From contig JAMJFZ010000199.1 of assembly GCA_026225945.1 (NCBI GenBank), positions 70,968,501 through 71,032,500 of the forward strand: a stretch of DNA of 64,000 nucleotides, given 5' to 3'. The number at the start of each line of letters is the position of its first letter. The stretch's first letter is position 1. A model generated the notes under the pieces. The model was not told where the DNA came from. It saw only the letters and a program-made list of their open reading frames with translations, and did no database searches. The translations under genes and the position numbers were made by a program. The stretch comes from Cricetomys ansorgei (lineage: Eukaryota > Chordata > Mammalia > Rodentia > Nesomyidae). Positions 10,348 through 21,687 of this stretch are shown in pieces.

Positions 10348-13177
10348 ATGGCTCCTGTAGCCCCTGGGCGAGTTCGGCGTCGACCTCGGGGCTCCAAGCG
10401 GGCCGACGCGCAGACCCGCTCGGCCGAGGACTGGTGGTGGGACCGGCTGGCACCGCGCGGCTCTGGGTACCAGCTGCTGCAAGCCGACAGCATGCTTCTC
10501 GTGCTGCCGGACTTGGCGCCCACTCGGGCTCGTGCACACAGGCGCGCCCCTCGCCGCGCTGCCAAGCCACTGGCTCGCGGTCCCACGGCAGCCGCCAAGC
10601 CCAGGGCCAAGCCCCGACCTGAGCCGTCTGCCCATCAGGGTCCGGATTTGGGCTGGGGAGACCGTATTCCCTTAGAAGTTCTGGTGCATATTTTCGGGTT
10701 GTTGGTTGCGGCTCATGGGCCCATGCCGTTTCTTGGCAGGTACACTAAAAGCGCCTACCGGGGTATGTACTGATCCACTGAGCGGGTGCTGCTGCAGGGC
10801 AGAGGGCAAAGCATCTCAACGGGGATACCAGCACCTATCATCCACTTGGAGCGCCCAAAGCCCGGCTTTGAGAGCGACAGCAAACTTTGAGACCGCTGTG
10901 CTGCAAGTTGCAAGGGCAGCTGTGCAGCTCCTAAGACACGTTATTATAGGTATCATCCACAAGAGGCCACGCATTCTCAGCGAACTGTTTCTTCTCCTAG
11001 GGCTGCACGCGTTTGCCGCCGTTGGCATGAAGCCACCTCCCATCCTGCGCTCTGGCATACTGTGACCCTGTCACCCCGGCTGGTTGGCGGGACTGCCAAG
11101 GGCAACCTAAAGGCAGAGAAGAAGCTCCTTGCTTCCCTGGAGTGGCTCATACCCAATCGGTTAGGGTCCCTTGTCATTTTTTTCCCTTGCTCCTCTGTGC
11201 CTCCGTGCATCAGTGTCGGGTAGGGAGGATGCTGGCCAGATGGGCAGCATGAGGACTTGAGCTCAACTGGGCCTTGCTGTCGCCCAGGTTCTCACAGCTC
11301 CAGAGGTTGACCCTCATCCATTGGAAGTCTCAAGTACATCCTGTGTTGGAGGTGAGAGCTGGAGACTACCCTGCACACCAGCTGTAACATTTGAGTTGTC
11401 CGCTATTGGGGAGAGCCCTGGTGCTGCCCCACAGATATGTCTGCCTGCCTGCCCAGTTCTGTCTTGCTGGCACCTTCGGTAGGAAGTTGCCAGAGGAAAA
11501 GGCACACAAGTAGGCCTGGCGTGGAGAGAATGGAGTCATAGAATGGGTCACAGGATGGGCTTGTCGGGACCACCATATCCCTGTAGGCCTGCCCTCCCCA
11601 ACCCTGAATGGCCTCTCTCTTGCCACAGCTGGTTAGCAAGTTCTGCCCTGGGCTCACCTTCCTCAAGCTTTCAGACTGCCACAATGTGACTGCTGACACT
11701 CTGGTCATGTTAGCGAAGGCCTGCTGCCAGCTTCACAGCTTGGACCTACACCATTCCATGGTGAGTCCCTTGACCCAAGGGGCCCTGAAAAGTCCTGAGC
11801 CCCTGTGAGGTGACATGCGCCCCTGTTCTGGATCCCTAGGTGGAATCCACAGCCATGGTGAGCTTCTTGGAGGAGGCAGGGTCCCGAATGCGTAAGCTGT
11901 GGCTGACCTACAGTTCTCAGACGACAGCCATCTTGGGTGCGCTGCTGGTAGGTTGGGGATGGGCAGGAGCAGAGCTGAGTGGGGTTTTCCAAGCTTTTGA
12001 CCTAGTGTGTTTCCCCGCCATTACAGGGCAGCTGCTGCCCCCAGCTCCAAGTCTTAGAGGTCAGCACTGGCATGAACTGCAACAACACACCCCTGCAGCT
12101 GCCTGTGGAGGCTCTGCAGAAAGGCTGCCCCCAGTTACAGGTATCTATTCCCCGACTTCTCCCACTTGCCACTCATCCTACCTATCTGCAGCCTGTGCCT
12201 CCTTCTGACTCTAGGTGCTACGGCTGCTGAACCTGATTTGGCTTCCCAAACCTTGTGGAAAAGGGGTGCCCCGGGGACCAGGCTTCCCCAGCCTTGAGGA
12301 GCTTTGCCTGGCTGGCTCCGCCTGCAACTTTGTGAGCAATGAGGTTCTGGACCGATTGCTCCATTGCTCCTCCAAACTGCGCCTGTTGGATCTTCGTGGC
12401 TGTGCTCGGGTCACGCCTACTGGCCTGTGTGGTTTACCATGTCAAGGTCAGCTGGCCTCATGGGGTAGGTGGGATGTGGGATCATTTGCTGCCTACTTTC
12501 ACACTTAGTTCTCCAATCTCAGAGCTAGAGCAACTGTACCTGGGCCTGTATGGCATGTCTGATGCGTTGACTCTGGCTAAAAAGGGCAGCCCCCTGTTGA
12601 CCCAGAAGTGGCATCACACCCTGAGAGAGCTGGACTTCAGTGGCCAAGGTTTCAGTGAGAAAGACCTGGAAGAGGCCCTAGCCGTTTTCTCAGGCACCTC
12701 TGGGGGCTTACACCCAGCCTTGTGCTCCCTCAACCTAAGAGGCACCCGAGTTACACCAAGCACAGTCAGGTCAGTGCTCCTTTCTCTAGTTCTTTGAATC
12801 TCATACTGCTTGCTATGTTTTGCTTGGACCCAGAGGTTATATGCTTCTTGGCTTCATATTTCCAGGGCCAAAAGGGGTGTAGGCACTGGTCATACCCCTA
12901 CTTGGGGACACCAAGAATACTAGGTTTGGGCCTGGGTGGCTGTAGGTGGTAGGCCTGGTATAAAGTAAGGGCAGATAGGACTCCCTGGCCAACAGCTCAC
13001 TTTCCCATGGACTGTCTGTTCCACAGCTCTGTGATTAGCAGTTGCCCGGGGCTGCTGTATCTCAATCTGGAGTCCTGCCGTTGCCTTCCCAGGGGTCTGA
13101 AGCGCACCTACCGGGGCCTGGAGGAAGTCCAGTGGTGTCTAGAGCAGCTGCTTACTAGCCCGCCATCTTCCAGATAG
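10348..13177 (+). CDS. Fbxl6: F-box and leucine-rich repeat protein 6, complete, 9 coding exons
   Basis: This gene encodes a substrate-recognition subunit of an SCF (SKP1-CUL1-F-box) ubiquitin ligase. The exons are 10348-10739, 11001-11159, 11288-11351, 11629-11760, 11840-11947, 12027-12140, 12215-12446, 12523-12769 and 13027-13177. They total 1599 nt, or 532 residues, close to the mouse and human proteins. The N-terminal 100 residues are basic and proline/alanine-rich, with the conserved [17 protein letters not shown] block at 25-41. The F-box spans about 104-155 ([16 protein letters not shown] through ALWHTVTL). Leucine-rich repeats follow ([42 protein letters not shown]). The C terminus is [19 protein letters not shown]. 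Every junction is GT..AG and the frame closes exactly. Its 5' end abuts Slc52a2, and Tmem249 starts about 0.8 kb downstream. It is a clear orthologue. Confidence 0.96.
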
Positions 13178-13248
13178 TCCACATAGCTAGGACACCTACC
13201 AGCTTTGCCCTGCCCCTTTTCACTTAGAGATGTTTGAGCTTTTGTTAC

Positions 13249-13254
13249 AATAAA
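13249..13254 (+). terminator. Fbxl6 polyadenylation signal (AATAAA)
   Basis: A canonical AATAAA lies 72 nt after the Fbxl6 stop codon, giving a very short 3' UTR. A minus-strand B1 SINE begins just beyond it. Confidence 0.85.
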
Positions 13255-13269
13255 AGTATTTTTAGGCAC

Positions 13270-13432
13270 TCTGTATAGTCCTCTGTTGTTTTATTTGAGA
13301 TTCTGGTCACTCTAATTTAGGATGGCCAGGAACTCCCAGTGTAGCCCAGGCTGACCTCAAACTCACAGCAATGCACCTCAGCCTCCCAAGTAGTAGACTT
13401 ACAAGTATGAACTGACATACCAGGCTTGTGTA
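13270..13432 (-). mobile_element. B1 SINE just beyond the Fbxl6 3' end
   Basis: CCCAGTGTAGCCCAGGCTGACCTC and CACCTCAGCCTCCCAAGTAG match reverse B1. Confidence 0.7.
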
Positions 13433-13912
13433 AGCCATCAGGTGAGGAACAGGGGTTACACACAGCAGCAGCCCAGGGCCCTCCGTGTATGTGGGAATGG
13501 CCCTTAGGTTTTCTGGGTTTGCTGTGTCTTTGCTACTGAAGAGTTTGACTCTTTGTGTGAATTCCACCCTTGAGACACAGCTATCTGAGGGTAGGATTGG
13601 CAGTGAGGTGTAAAATGATGGGAGGGACGGGCAGAGAGGCCTTTATCAGCCTCCAGAATCCATGAGGTGACAGCGTTACCATGAGGAAGCCATAGTGCCT
13701 TCCAGGTAGTGGAGACTGACCAGGGAGTGCATACCCACTAGAGAGGTGTGGTCAATAGGACAGACCCTTCTAGAACCCTTTACCCTAAACTTCTAGAACC
13801 CAGGCAGTCCAGCTTGCACTGTGATCCACTAACTTGCCCTGCTGTTGTCCGGCAGCACTTGCTCCTTCCTGAACTGCAATCCTGGATAATTTGTTGTCTA
13901 GGGTGGGAGCCC

Positions 13913-13921
13913 TATATATAG
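13913..13921 (+). promoter_or_regulatory. TATA-like box upstream of Tmem249
   Basis: The sequence TATATATAG lies about 63 bp before the presumed first codon of Tmem249. A start site about 30 bp downstream would leave a 5' leader of roughly 30 nt. There is no CpG island here, which fits a testis-restricted gene. This is inference from position only. Confidence 0.45.
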
Positions 13922-13975
13922 GCAGTGGGTGGTGGCAGTGGGCAAACCGTATTCTGACTATTTCTACTTAACTAG

Positions 13976-15416
13976 ATTCCCAAGGATCAGACCAGTGGCG
14001 TACAAAAGAGTGGCGTTGCCAAGCGCTTCCAGCTCTGGGCTGTAGGACTCTTCTCTACTGAACGTACCTTAGCCAAGCGCCTCAAGAGCAACAGCTTTTA
14101 CCCCTTCAAGCAGCAGCAGCCTGATGGTGGGCAGGGGACTGGGAATGGCTGGGAGTGGAGAGGCTGGCTGAAGCCTGGATGGGTTAGGGTAGGCAGGTGC
14201 ACTGTGTGTGCAGACACTAGGAGCATGGAGAACCTCTAGTGGGTGGGCCCTTTCCCCCAAATCCCTGGCACCGTCCCATGGCTGTGGGCAGCTCCCGGCT
14301 GTCCTCATGTTCCGGATCACACTCCCCTCAGTCTTTGTGCTCGAGTACTACCTGGACACACTCTGGAAGGGGACGCTGCTCTTTACCATCTGCCTTCTCC
14401 TGGTCTTCTGTAATGTTCTGAGAGAGGTCAGAGCTCCTGCACCCCACCCCACGGCTCTCTTTGCATGAAGGCCACACAGGAGCCCCCTACTGGAACTCAT
14501 GTCTGTATTAATCCCTGGAGCCCACAGGTGGAGAGGCAGAAGACCTGGTGCTTTGCAGTCTATGGCATGGCTATAGGCATGTGGCTCATGATCTCCTCTT
14601 TGGCCCGGCGTCGCCTAGTGCTGAACCACACTCGTGGCATGTACCACTTCTCCATCCGTGGACGAACTGTATGTCAGGGGCCAATGCATCTGGTCTACGT
14701 GCGGCTGGCACTCAGCTCTGACGGTGATGCCTTGGGATAGGAGAGGGTCGGGAGGGAGAGGGTAATAGATTCAGAGCTGGGAGGGGCTGACAGCCCAACT
14801 GGACACTCCCACCCTGGAGCCCCTACCCCTATTGTCGTCCTACACTCCAGGAGGTAAGGTTTGTAGCTCATTTGCTCATCTATTGGCAGCCTATGGAAGG
14901 TGCTTTTTCCAGCTGGTCCTTTGTGGCAACAAGCTAGAGCCACTTGTGCTGGTGCAGCTGTCAGAGCGCTATGAGGTGGGTCCTGCCCCTCCCCCATAAA
15001 AAAGATGGATTACTGCTTAGCATCCTTAGGTGGGGTTGTTTTGCACTCCAAGGGTAAATACAGCACAGTCTCCCTGTTGAAGCTTCCACTCTGCTAAGGG
15101 TGGCAGGAGCACTGTGGATTCTGGGCAGGGGTGGGGATACTCCCCTGATAAGGGGAAAGGATACCTAAAAGAGCATGCTGGTGGGGATTCTCTTATCCGG
15201 AGACGGAGAGCTGGATGCCACTCACTTCCATAGCAAATGGAATTCCTGGGCCGCCACATTGCCCGGAAACTCAACATCAACTACTTTGACTACCTGGCCT
15301 CCTCCTACCGTCACGTAGTCCGCCACTGGCCTCTGGGGGCTACCTTTAGCCCTGGCATTGTGCAGCGTAAAACACAAATCTACACTAAGACAAGTGTCAA
15401 CGACCTGGATGTGTAA
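13976..15416 (+). CDS. Tmem249: Transmembrane protein 249 (CatSper theta), 5 coding exons, start codon reads ATT
   Basis: This protein is known from work on the CatSper calcium-channel complex of the sperm flagellum as the auxiliary subunit theta. The exons are 13976-14126, 14332-14426, 14528-14723, 14890-14975 and 15234-15416, all GT..AG. They total 711 nt, or 236 codons plus stop. Two hydrophobic segments are visible: [17 protein letters not shown] in exon 2, and [19 protein letters not shown] in exon 3. A soluble C-terminal domain follows and ends [10 protein letters not shown]. An in-frame TAG (13973-13975) sits immediately before codon 13976, which is ATT followed by CCC AAG. The family length and a TATA-like box at 13913 suggest translation should start exactly there, so the initiator seems to have changed from ATG to ATT. 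The first in-frame ATG is downstream in exon 3, past the first membrane segment. Alternatives are a near-cognate start, an unseen upstream exon, or an error in the sequence. Confidence 0.85.
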
Positions 15417-15429
15417 CTCTGGGACCTGA

Positions 15430-16190
15430 ACTCCAGCCTCCTTTTCCTTACACTGTACCTTATCCCCACTCTGGAGGGACTGCCAGCCAGGCCCACCCAC
15501 TGATCTTCTTACTAAAGCTGCCTCAGCCTCCAGTCAGATGGTTTCCTGTTTGCTTGTTTGTTTGTGACGAGACTTCCTTTCAAAATCTTCCCCTAGCACA
15601 GACCTTCCAGGGCGTGAGGGCCCATCTCTTCCAGCTGCTGGAGCAAATCCCCGAGTTTGGGTTGGAAGAAGATAGGAGAGTATCAAAAAACAAGCCTCTG
15701 AGTGTCTGAACTCATCACCAGGCTCAGGACTTCCAGTCCCTCTTAGCCAACAGTGCTGTGTTCAACCAGTGAATACAGGAGTCAGAATGTGATTGATCTG
15801 TCTGGCTTAGGCACCTGCCCCTAGTCCAGCCAGCAGTGATACAGGGCAGAGTCAGATGATATGCCCTGGGCCTTCCAGGATATCCAAGACTGTGTACCCC
15901 AATGTTGCTTTCACATACTCGGCTTCTGAGAGTCCTTGGCCAGGGTACCAGGGTCCCCGTGGCATATGCTCTGTGTCCCTGATGAACTGCTCCCTTGTCT
16001 CAGAACACTATAGCTCCCACAGCAGTGCCTAGGGCCTCCTGGAACTTGGGGCTGCCATGGAAGGGAGCAGAGGATCACTGTCCACCTGGTCCTGTGGTTG
16101 ACTTTTGGCATGTGTCCCTGGTAACCAAGACTAGCTACATAATTTGCAGAGCCACAAGATGAAAATATGGAGCCCTTGTTAAAATGTTGT
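15430..16190. other. Intergenic, nothing recognised
   Basis: Beyond the short Tmem249 3' UTR I see no repeat with clear boundaries and no supported coding exon. Confidence 0.5.
15511..15516 (+). terminator. Possible variant polyadenylation signal of Tmem249 (ACTAAA)
   Basis: No AATAAA or ATTAAA occurs in the 150 nt after the Tmem249 stop codon. ACTAAA, a weak variant hexamer, is about 95 nt downstream and is the best candidate seen. Confidence 0.35.
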
Positions 16191-16191
16191 A

Positions 16192-16345
16192 AAGGAGCTG
16201 GACATGGTGGCACACACCTGTAATCCCAGGTTTGGGGAGGTAGAAGCAGGAAGATCAGAAGTTCAAGTTCATCCTCTGATACATAGTGAGTTCCAAGCCA
16301 GCCTGGGCTACATGAGATCCTGTCTCAACAATAACAACAGACATT
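16192..16345 (+). mobile_element. B1-type SINE
   Basis: GAGCTGGACATGGTGGCACA and AAGCCAGCCTGGGCTACATGAG are followed by CTGTCTCAACAATAACA. Confidence 0.8.
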
Positions 16346-16349
16346 GCTA

Positions 16350-16480
16350 AGGAGTTAGAGTGGAATACCTGTAATCCCAGCACTCTGGAGGTGGAGGCCA
16401 GAGGATCAAGGGTATGACAGTAGCTTGTGTTACATAATGAGATTCTGTCTCAGGAAAAATAAATAAAAGATCTGGAGTGG
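16350..16480 (+). mobile_element. Degenerate B1 SINE
   Basis: CCTGTAATCCCAGCACTCTGG and GAGATTCTGTCTCAGG mark a second, more diverged copy directly after the first. Confidence 0.65.
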
Positions 16481-16677
16481 AGGTTGGAATGCTTGCTGGG
16501 CATGTGCAAGGCATGGGTTCTGTCAATTCCCTGACACAGGGAAAAAAATAAGAAGGATGGATAGGTTCTTGGAAAGGCGAGGCCAAGATTTCTGGTCTGA
16601 GCACTAGGGCCGGTGACCAGGATGGAGTAAGGGTCCTAAGCTGGGCTAAGCCTGAGGTTGCTGAGAAGAATTGCTCA

Positions 16678-16780
16678 GTGCTCATTACTAGCTCTTTTGC
16701 AGATCTGAGGATTGAACCTGGGGACTCACAGGTGCTAGACAAACGGTGTACCACTGAGCTGCACTTTCATCCCTACAGGG
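16678..16780 (-). mobile_element. ID/B4-type SINE fragment
   Basis: GAGGATTGAACCTGGGGACT and GTACCACTGAGCTGCA are the reverse of the ID head. Confidence 0.6.
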
Positions 16781-17883
16781 AAGATTTTTTGAAACAGAAA
16801 GGCGTGGGGAGAAGGAAGGAGCTAAATGCACAGGTCTGCAAATTGACAAAGAGCTTAAGGGAGGAAGGGTTGGCTCACGGATGATGGAATACAGCATGTT
16901 GCCCTGGGGAAGGCAGAGCAAGAGCATAATGGAGCTGGTCTCATCTGTATCCACAGTCAGGAAGCAGAGAGGCAAACTCTAGTGTTCAGCTCACGTTCTT
17001 CTTTTTATACAATCCAATATTCTAGCCCATAAGATGCTGCTACCTGTTAATAAATGTCCATTGTTGGTTTTTTTTAATGCTCTTTATTAATTACAAGCCA
17101 CAACAATTGTCAGGGAATTCAATACCAGGGCGGCTAGGCAGAGACTTCATTCCATCATCCTCTCTCAATTCTCCTGCTACTCTTTCTGATCCCCGGCTTC
17201 CCTGCTATTTCTTTTAATCTTTTCCCCAAGCCCCCTCTCCACCTACAGGCCTTCATTACAACACAATGGTATTTTAGCATACTCGACTGTGGGGTGATCT
17301 GAGTCTTCTCTGATCACCCTTTGATCGTGATCAGTCACCTTCAACTGTAAACAGTTGGCTTTTACATGTGAAGATCTGAATGGCTAGCACAGAGGTGTAA
17401 ATGCGTAGGAAGCAGAGCATCAGGCTTCACAGCTGCAAGGCAACAGGAAGCCCTTTTACAAACCAAAAACAGCACACAGGAGTAAAATATCCCATAACAA
17501 CTACCTACATTCAAGGTGGGTCTCAAGGGCATGCCTGTCAGTGTTTCCATGATGGTGTTTCTAAGTCCAGTCAAGTTGACAAAACCACCACATTCCCCAG
17601 ATGCATCTCCAAAGCTAAGGCCCTGGGTAAGATGTTTCTGGCAGTTCAGGAGGGGTGGTAGATGAGAAGATGTACAGGGATGCCAACCTGGTATCTGACA
17701 CAGAGACAGAGGAAGAGCCTTCAGAGTGAGGGAACTGGGAACGGGAGGGGAGGAAACCTGTGTTAAGTAAGATGGGGACTTGACTTCAGAGAAGGGGCTC
17801 ATTAACTCTGTACAAGTGAGGAGAGGGAGATGGCAGCATATGAAATGTAGGTCTTATTTGAGTACATTTAAGGCATATTGGGG

Positions 17884-18080
17884 AGCTGGGGATGAGGCTC
17901 AGTGGTTAAAAGAACATAACTGCTCTTACAGAGGACCTAACATTGGTCTCCAGCACCCATATCAAATGGCTCAAAACTGCCTTGTGGAACCCTAGCTCCA
18001 GGGGATCTAGCACACGCTTCTGAACTCAGTGGGCATCTGTACTCAACAAGGAAGAACATGCACATACAATTTAAGAATAT
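17884..18080 (+). mobile_element. B3-type SINE
   Basis: GAGCTGGGGATGAGGCTCAG, TTACAGAGGACCTAACATTG and GGGATCTAGCACACGCTTCTG match the B2/B3 family. Confidence 0.75.
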
Positions 18081-18477
18081 CAAGATTCAAATATGACTAT
18101 TCCAATATATTATGAAATAGGTGATGATGTTTAATATTTAGGAACCATGTTCTTGATGGGAGAAGATTAGGGGTACAAGTGAGATTGGGAACAGGGTCTT
18201 TCCCATCCTGGTCAGGCATACGGTCACACAGAACAGACCAAACTCTCAGCCTGCCTTGCATATCATTTGGGAAGTTATTTGAATAATTCCTGGCTAAGGA
18301 ATTATTATAGTGCCTGGCTAAGGCACTATAACAGTTTATGTGTTTAATTTCAGAAACTGTTAGACCAGGTAAGCGTTTTTAGTTTTTGCCATTTCTTCTT
18401 TTTGTTGAAGGAATACACCTACAATTACTGGAGCTCAGGCAGCATCATCATTTATTTTTAATTTTTTTAAAGAAATT

Positions 18478-18665
18478 GTTGGGTTGGAAAGATGGCTCAG
18501 TGGTTAAGAGCTCTGGCTCCTCTTCCAGAAGTTCTGAGTTCAATTCCCAGGAACCACAGGGTGGCTCACAACCATCTGTAATGTGATCTGATGTCCTCTT
18601 CTGGCATGTAGGTGTATATGCAAGTAAAACACTCATACATAAAATATATAAATTTTAAAAAATTA
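18478..18665 (+). mobile_element. B2 SINE, near full length
   Basis: GGAAAGATGGCTCAGTGGTT, GGTGGCTCACAACCATCTGT and a TAAATTTTAAAAAATTAAAA tail are present. Confidence 0.85.
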
Positions 18666-18744
18666 AAAAAAATCTCCAGTCAGGGGCTACACAGAGAAGC
18701 CTTGTCTCAAAAAACAAACAAAAAAACAAAGAAATTGTCTCATA

Positions 18745-18840
18745 TATGGGGTTGAGGTTGACCTTAAACTCCTAATCTTCCTCCCCCAGTCTCCCATGTG
18801 CTGGGATTATATGTGTGAGTCACCACTCCCAGATCAAGCA
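18745..18840 (-). mobile_element. B1 SINE fragment
   Basis: TTGAGGTTGACCTTAAACTCC and GTGCTGGGATTATATGTGTG match reverse B1. Confidence 0.65.
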
Positions 18841-19039
18841 TCCTTCCTGAAACAAGAGGAAGAACCAACATGTTGATCAAGAGCAAAGACTGAGGCCTGT
18901 AAAGCTTATGGCACATAGAGTTCCATTGCAGCTGCTGGTTGTTCACAGTGGGAACTACCTATGTGCAAGAGAGAAGCATAGTATAAACTATTGTTTGGAG
19001 TTTTCTAACACATACTGTCAAGCTTGATCCTAACAATAA

Positions 19040-19145
19040 GGTGATTAGCTTTACTATGTAGTCTAGGTTGGTCTCAAACTTAAGATCTTCTTCTTCCTCT
19101 CAGGTTTTGGGATTACAGTCTTGCTCACCATGCTCAGCTAGGTTA
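19040..19145 (-). mobile_element. B1-type SINE fragment
   Basis: CTATGTAGTCTAGGTTGGTC and TTTGGGATTACAGTCTTGCT match reverse B1. Confidence 0.6.
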
Positions 19146-20181
19146 CTGGCTTTAGTGGTATAGAGCCATAAGAGGGTTTAAAAAAAAAAACAAAAACAAA
19201 ATAGAGACATGAAATAGCCTTCCATGGAATGGGAGAATAACCAGACAGGAGTGTATAGCAAGTCGCTGCTGTCTGTTGTGTGTTGTGACTATGTGACTTC
19301 ATAATCTAGAAGAGCAGAATTCTGCTGCCCAGATTTTCCCAGTGGCCAAACAAGGATGGCACTTAGCCAGGAAAATATGAGTGGTTTTAATTCTGGTCTG
19401 TGGAATTCCAAGTTGAAAAGGAAGAGTGAGTGTAAGGGTTGGAGGAGACAGAGGGCAGAGCTTCAGTTCTTTATTGTTACTTCAGTATCTACAGTGTGCA
19501 AACTTTAAAACAGCAATGCCCCCAACCATTGTGGGTCAGCTACCTTCAACTGGGCAGGTATACTTCACCTAGCTGGGATCATTCATGTAGCTGTACTAGC
19601 TGGGGGCTTAGTTGGGGTCATGATGTCCAAGATGACCTCCCATTATGCAGGACCCTTTTCCAAGTAGCATCTGATTATTCAGAATGTCCCCTAGATGTTG
19701 GCTTTCAGAGGGGCTATAAGAGGGCAGGCCCTGGAAGGCACCCATTTCAACATATGTCTAAATGTGTCCCATGCTGATGCCTCAATGGACACAAAGTTAC
19801 ACAGGAGAACTAGCATTGTGTGGAGGGGTTAATAGGGAGGATGACCCGTAAGAGGCAGAAGAGTGGCCTGTGTAAGCATCCATCCAAGTACACCCTCTAG
19901 GTCTCCCCTGCAAGATACACCCCTTCTGTAAGGGGTCTTGACTTCTCCTTTCACTCACTCAGGTTGAAGTCCAGGGTCTGAGAATCTATGTCGGGTCCAG
20001 ATGAACATGAGAGTCCTCAGGCACAGTCCTCCCTTGGGGTTGTCAGGTGCAGAGTCCTGAATTAAAAACCCAGCCCCTACCATACATACACATTATGTAC
20101 ATTAATGACAGAGATGGAATTAATGCCTTCAGTAGATACTGCTATGAAGACAGCCTGGAATATGGACTGTATATAGCTTCC

Positions 20182-20215
20182 ACACTTGATCTTAGGCAGA
20201 AGGCCGAGAAGCAAT
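20182..20215 (-). pseudogene. U2 snRNA 5'-end fossil (first ~34 nt)
   Basis: On the minus strand the sequence from 20215 to 20182 reads like the extreme 5' end of U2 snRNA: it has CTTCTCGGCCTT, a few changes, then AAGATCAAGTGT. Similarity stops sharply after that, before the branch-site-pairing region and Sm site, so it is a short non-functional remnant and not a gene. Confidence 0.7.
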
Positions 20216-20351
20216 GTATACAGCTTCCAAAGCACAGCACAGAAGACAGAAAACAGTAACTGGACAGTGGATCACCTTGGCAGATACTTTAATCATGCTC
20301 TCATCCCTAAAACCATAATGCTCATCCAGACAGAACAGCAGATGAACCTCA

Positions 20352-20465
20352 GCTGAAGGCAGGTATGGTGGCACATGCATGTAATCTCGATGCTTGGGAA
20401 ACTGAGGCAGGAGAGTCTGAAGTTCTGGGCCAGCCTGACTACATAATGAGCCCTATTCAACAATG
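20352..20465 (+). mobile_element. B1-type SINE
   Basis: GGCAGGTATGGTGGCACATG and GGGCCAGCCTGACTACATAA match B1. Confidence 0.7.
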
Positions 20466-20667
20466 TTGGACGTCATTCCTTAAAAACAAAGCAACAGAAA
20501 GCAAGGAAAGGCTGAGAAGCCATCACAGACCCTAAGAGACAACACGATGCTTTGATGTGGCGCACCACCTTGAATGAGCAGAGAGGGATGCTGGTGAGCA
20601 GCTTGGTAACTCCAAATAAAGCCTGGGTTCAGTTAATAATGTGTCAATTAGTGTTGGGTTTCTTAAC

Positions 20668-20765
20668 CAACCTGGCCTGGAGGTGTGCACATTAATCTCT
20701 GCATTTGGGAGGCTGAGGCAGGGGTACTGCCCCAAGTCAGCCTGGACCACATGTCAAGACTTTCA
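20668..20765 (+). mobile_element. B1-type SINE
   Basis: ATTTGGGAGGCTGAGGCAGG and GTCAGCCTGGACCACATGTC match B1. Confidence 0.65.
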
Positions 20766-20784
20766 AAATTTTAAAAGTGAAATT

Positions 20785-20920
20785 AGCCAGGTTTGGTGGT
20801 GCAGGCCTTTAATCCCAGGGAGGCAGAAGCTGGAGAGTTACGAATTTGAAGCCAGCCTGGTTTACATAGCAAATTCCAGGCCAGTCAGGCTATATAGTGA
20901 TACCCTATTTTATGGAAAAT
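20785..20920 (+). mobile_element. B1 SINE
   Basis: GCCAGGTTTGGTGGTGCAGG and AAGCCAGCCTGGTTTACATA match B1. Confidence 0.75.
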
Positions 20921-20944
20921 GGAGTGGGGGGTAGTAACATATTG

Positions 20945-21060
20945 GTGCCGGGAATGTAGCTCACTGGCAGAGCATTTGAAAGCATTTGCAAGCATTTGCA
21001 TGTACAAGGTCCTTGGTTTGAACCCCAGCACTGCAAAAAAAAAAAAAAAATTTTTTTTTA
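20945..21060 (+). mobile_element. ID SINE with A-tail
   Basis: GGGAATGTAGCTCACTGGCAG, CCTTGGTTTGAACCCCAGCA and a terminal A-run followed by T-run match the BC1-derived ID family. A short AAGCATTTGC unit is repeated inside it. It resembles a tRNA but is not one. Confidence 0.8.
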
Positions 21061-21422
21061 AAGCAGGAGTAGAAGGTGAAGATACCTTGCTGTCCTGGAA
21101 GCAGGGCCTTGCTCTAGTCAGCGTTACTGGCCTTTTCCTGCTACACATCTCCGGTTGATTGTTCTCAGCTTCTTAGCTCTGTCCTCTAACCATCTTTTTT
21201 CTTGGCTTGCTTTGTAGCTACAAAATTGCTGAAGCTCAAAGGTAATTTTTTTGTTTTGAATGGTCTAGCTCATGCAGTCCAAACCAACAGACTCCTCTAA
21301 ACACCGTGAAGATTTTCAGCAGTTTAGATAATCCAGTCCATTAGGCCAGGTTCACACTCAGGAATTTCTTCAAGGTAACCTCTAGGACAAAGTGTTTCAG
21401 GCAAGTAAGATTGTTGGAAGAG

Positions 21423-21535
21423 CTGGGAACAGTAGCTCATGCCTTGTAATGCCAGCCCTTAAAAGGTTGAGACAGAACTGCCACAAATCCAAGGCCAGCC
21501 TGTGCTACAGAAAGACCCTGTCTCAAAACAAAACA
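21423..21535 (+). mobile_element. B1 SINE
   Basis: GAGCTGGGAACAGTAGCTCA and AAGGCCAGCCTGTGCTACAG end in a CTGTCTCAAAACAAAAC tail. Confidence 0.75.
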
Positions 21536-21687
21536 GTCTGAATGTTGCCTCCAGTCTTTGAGATCACCTAATGGGAAGTCTTAACACCTACACTCTGAAT
21601 TTAACCTTGACACTAAAAACATTTCTCAGGTGGTCCCCTAGATTTTATCTCTACCCACAGGCCATTTCTTAACATGAAAACTTTTTG

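Noticed and set aside
10164..10635. Antisense and out-of-frame ORFs over Fbxl6 exon 1
   Set aside because: They are shadows of the CpG-rich first exon; the true frame is fixed by the splice structure and the F-box.
13560..13975. Possible upstream coding exon for Tmem249 starting at ATG 13615, 13651 or 13681
   Set aside because: Each frame stops within a few codons or lacks a donor in the phase needed to join 13976.
20945..21030. tRNA-like sequence with box A/box B resemblance
   Set aside because: It ends in an A-tail and matches the ID SINE family; no clover-leaf for a functional tRNA was seen.
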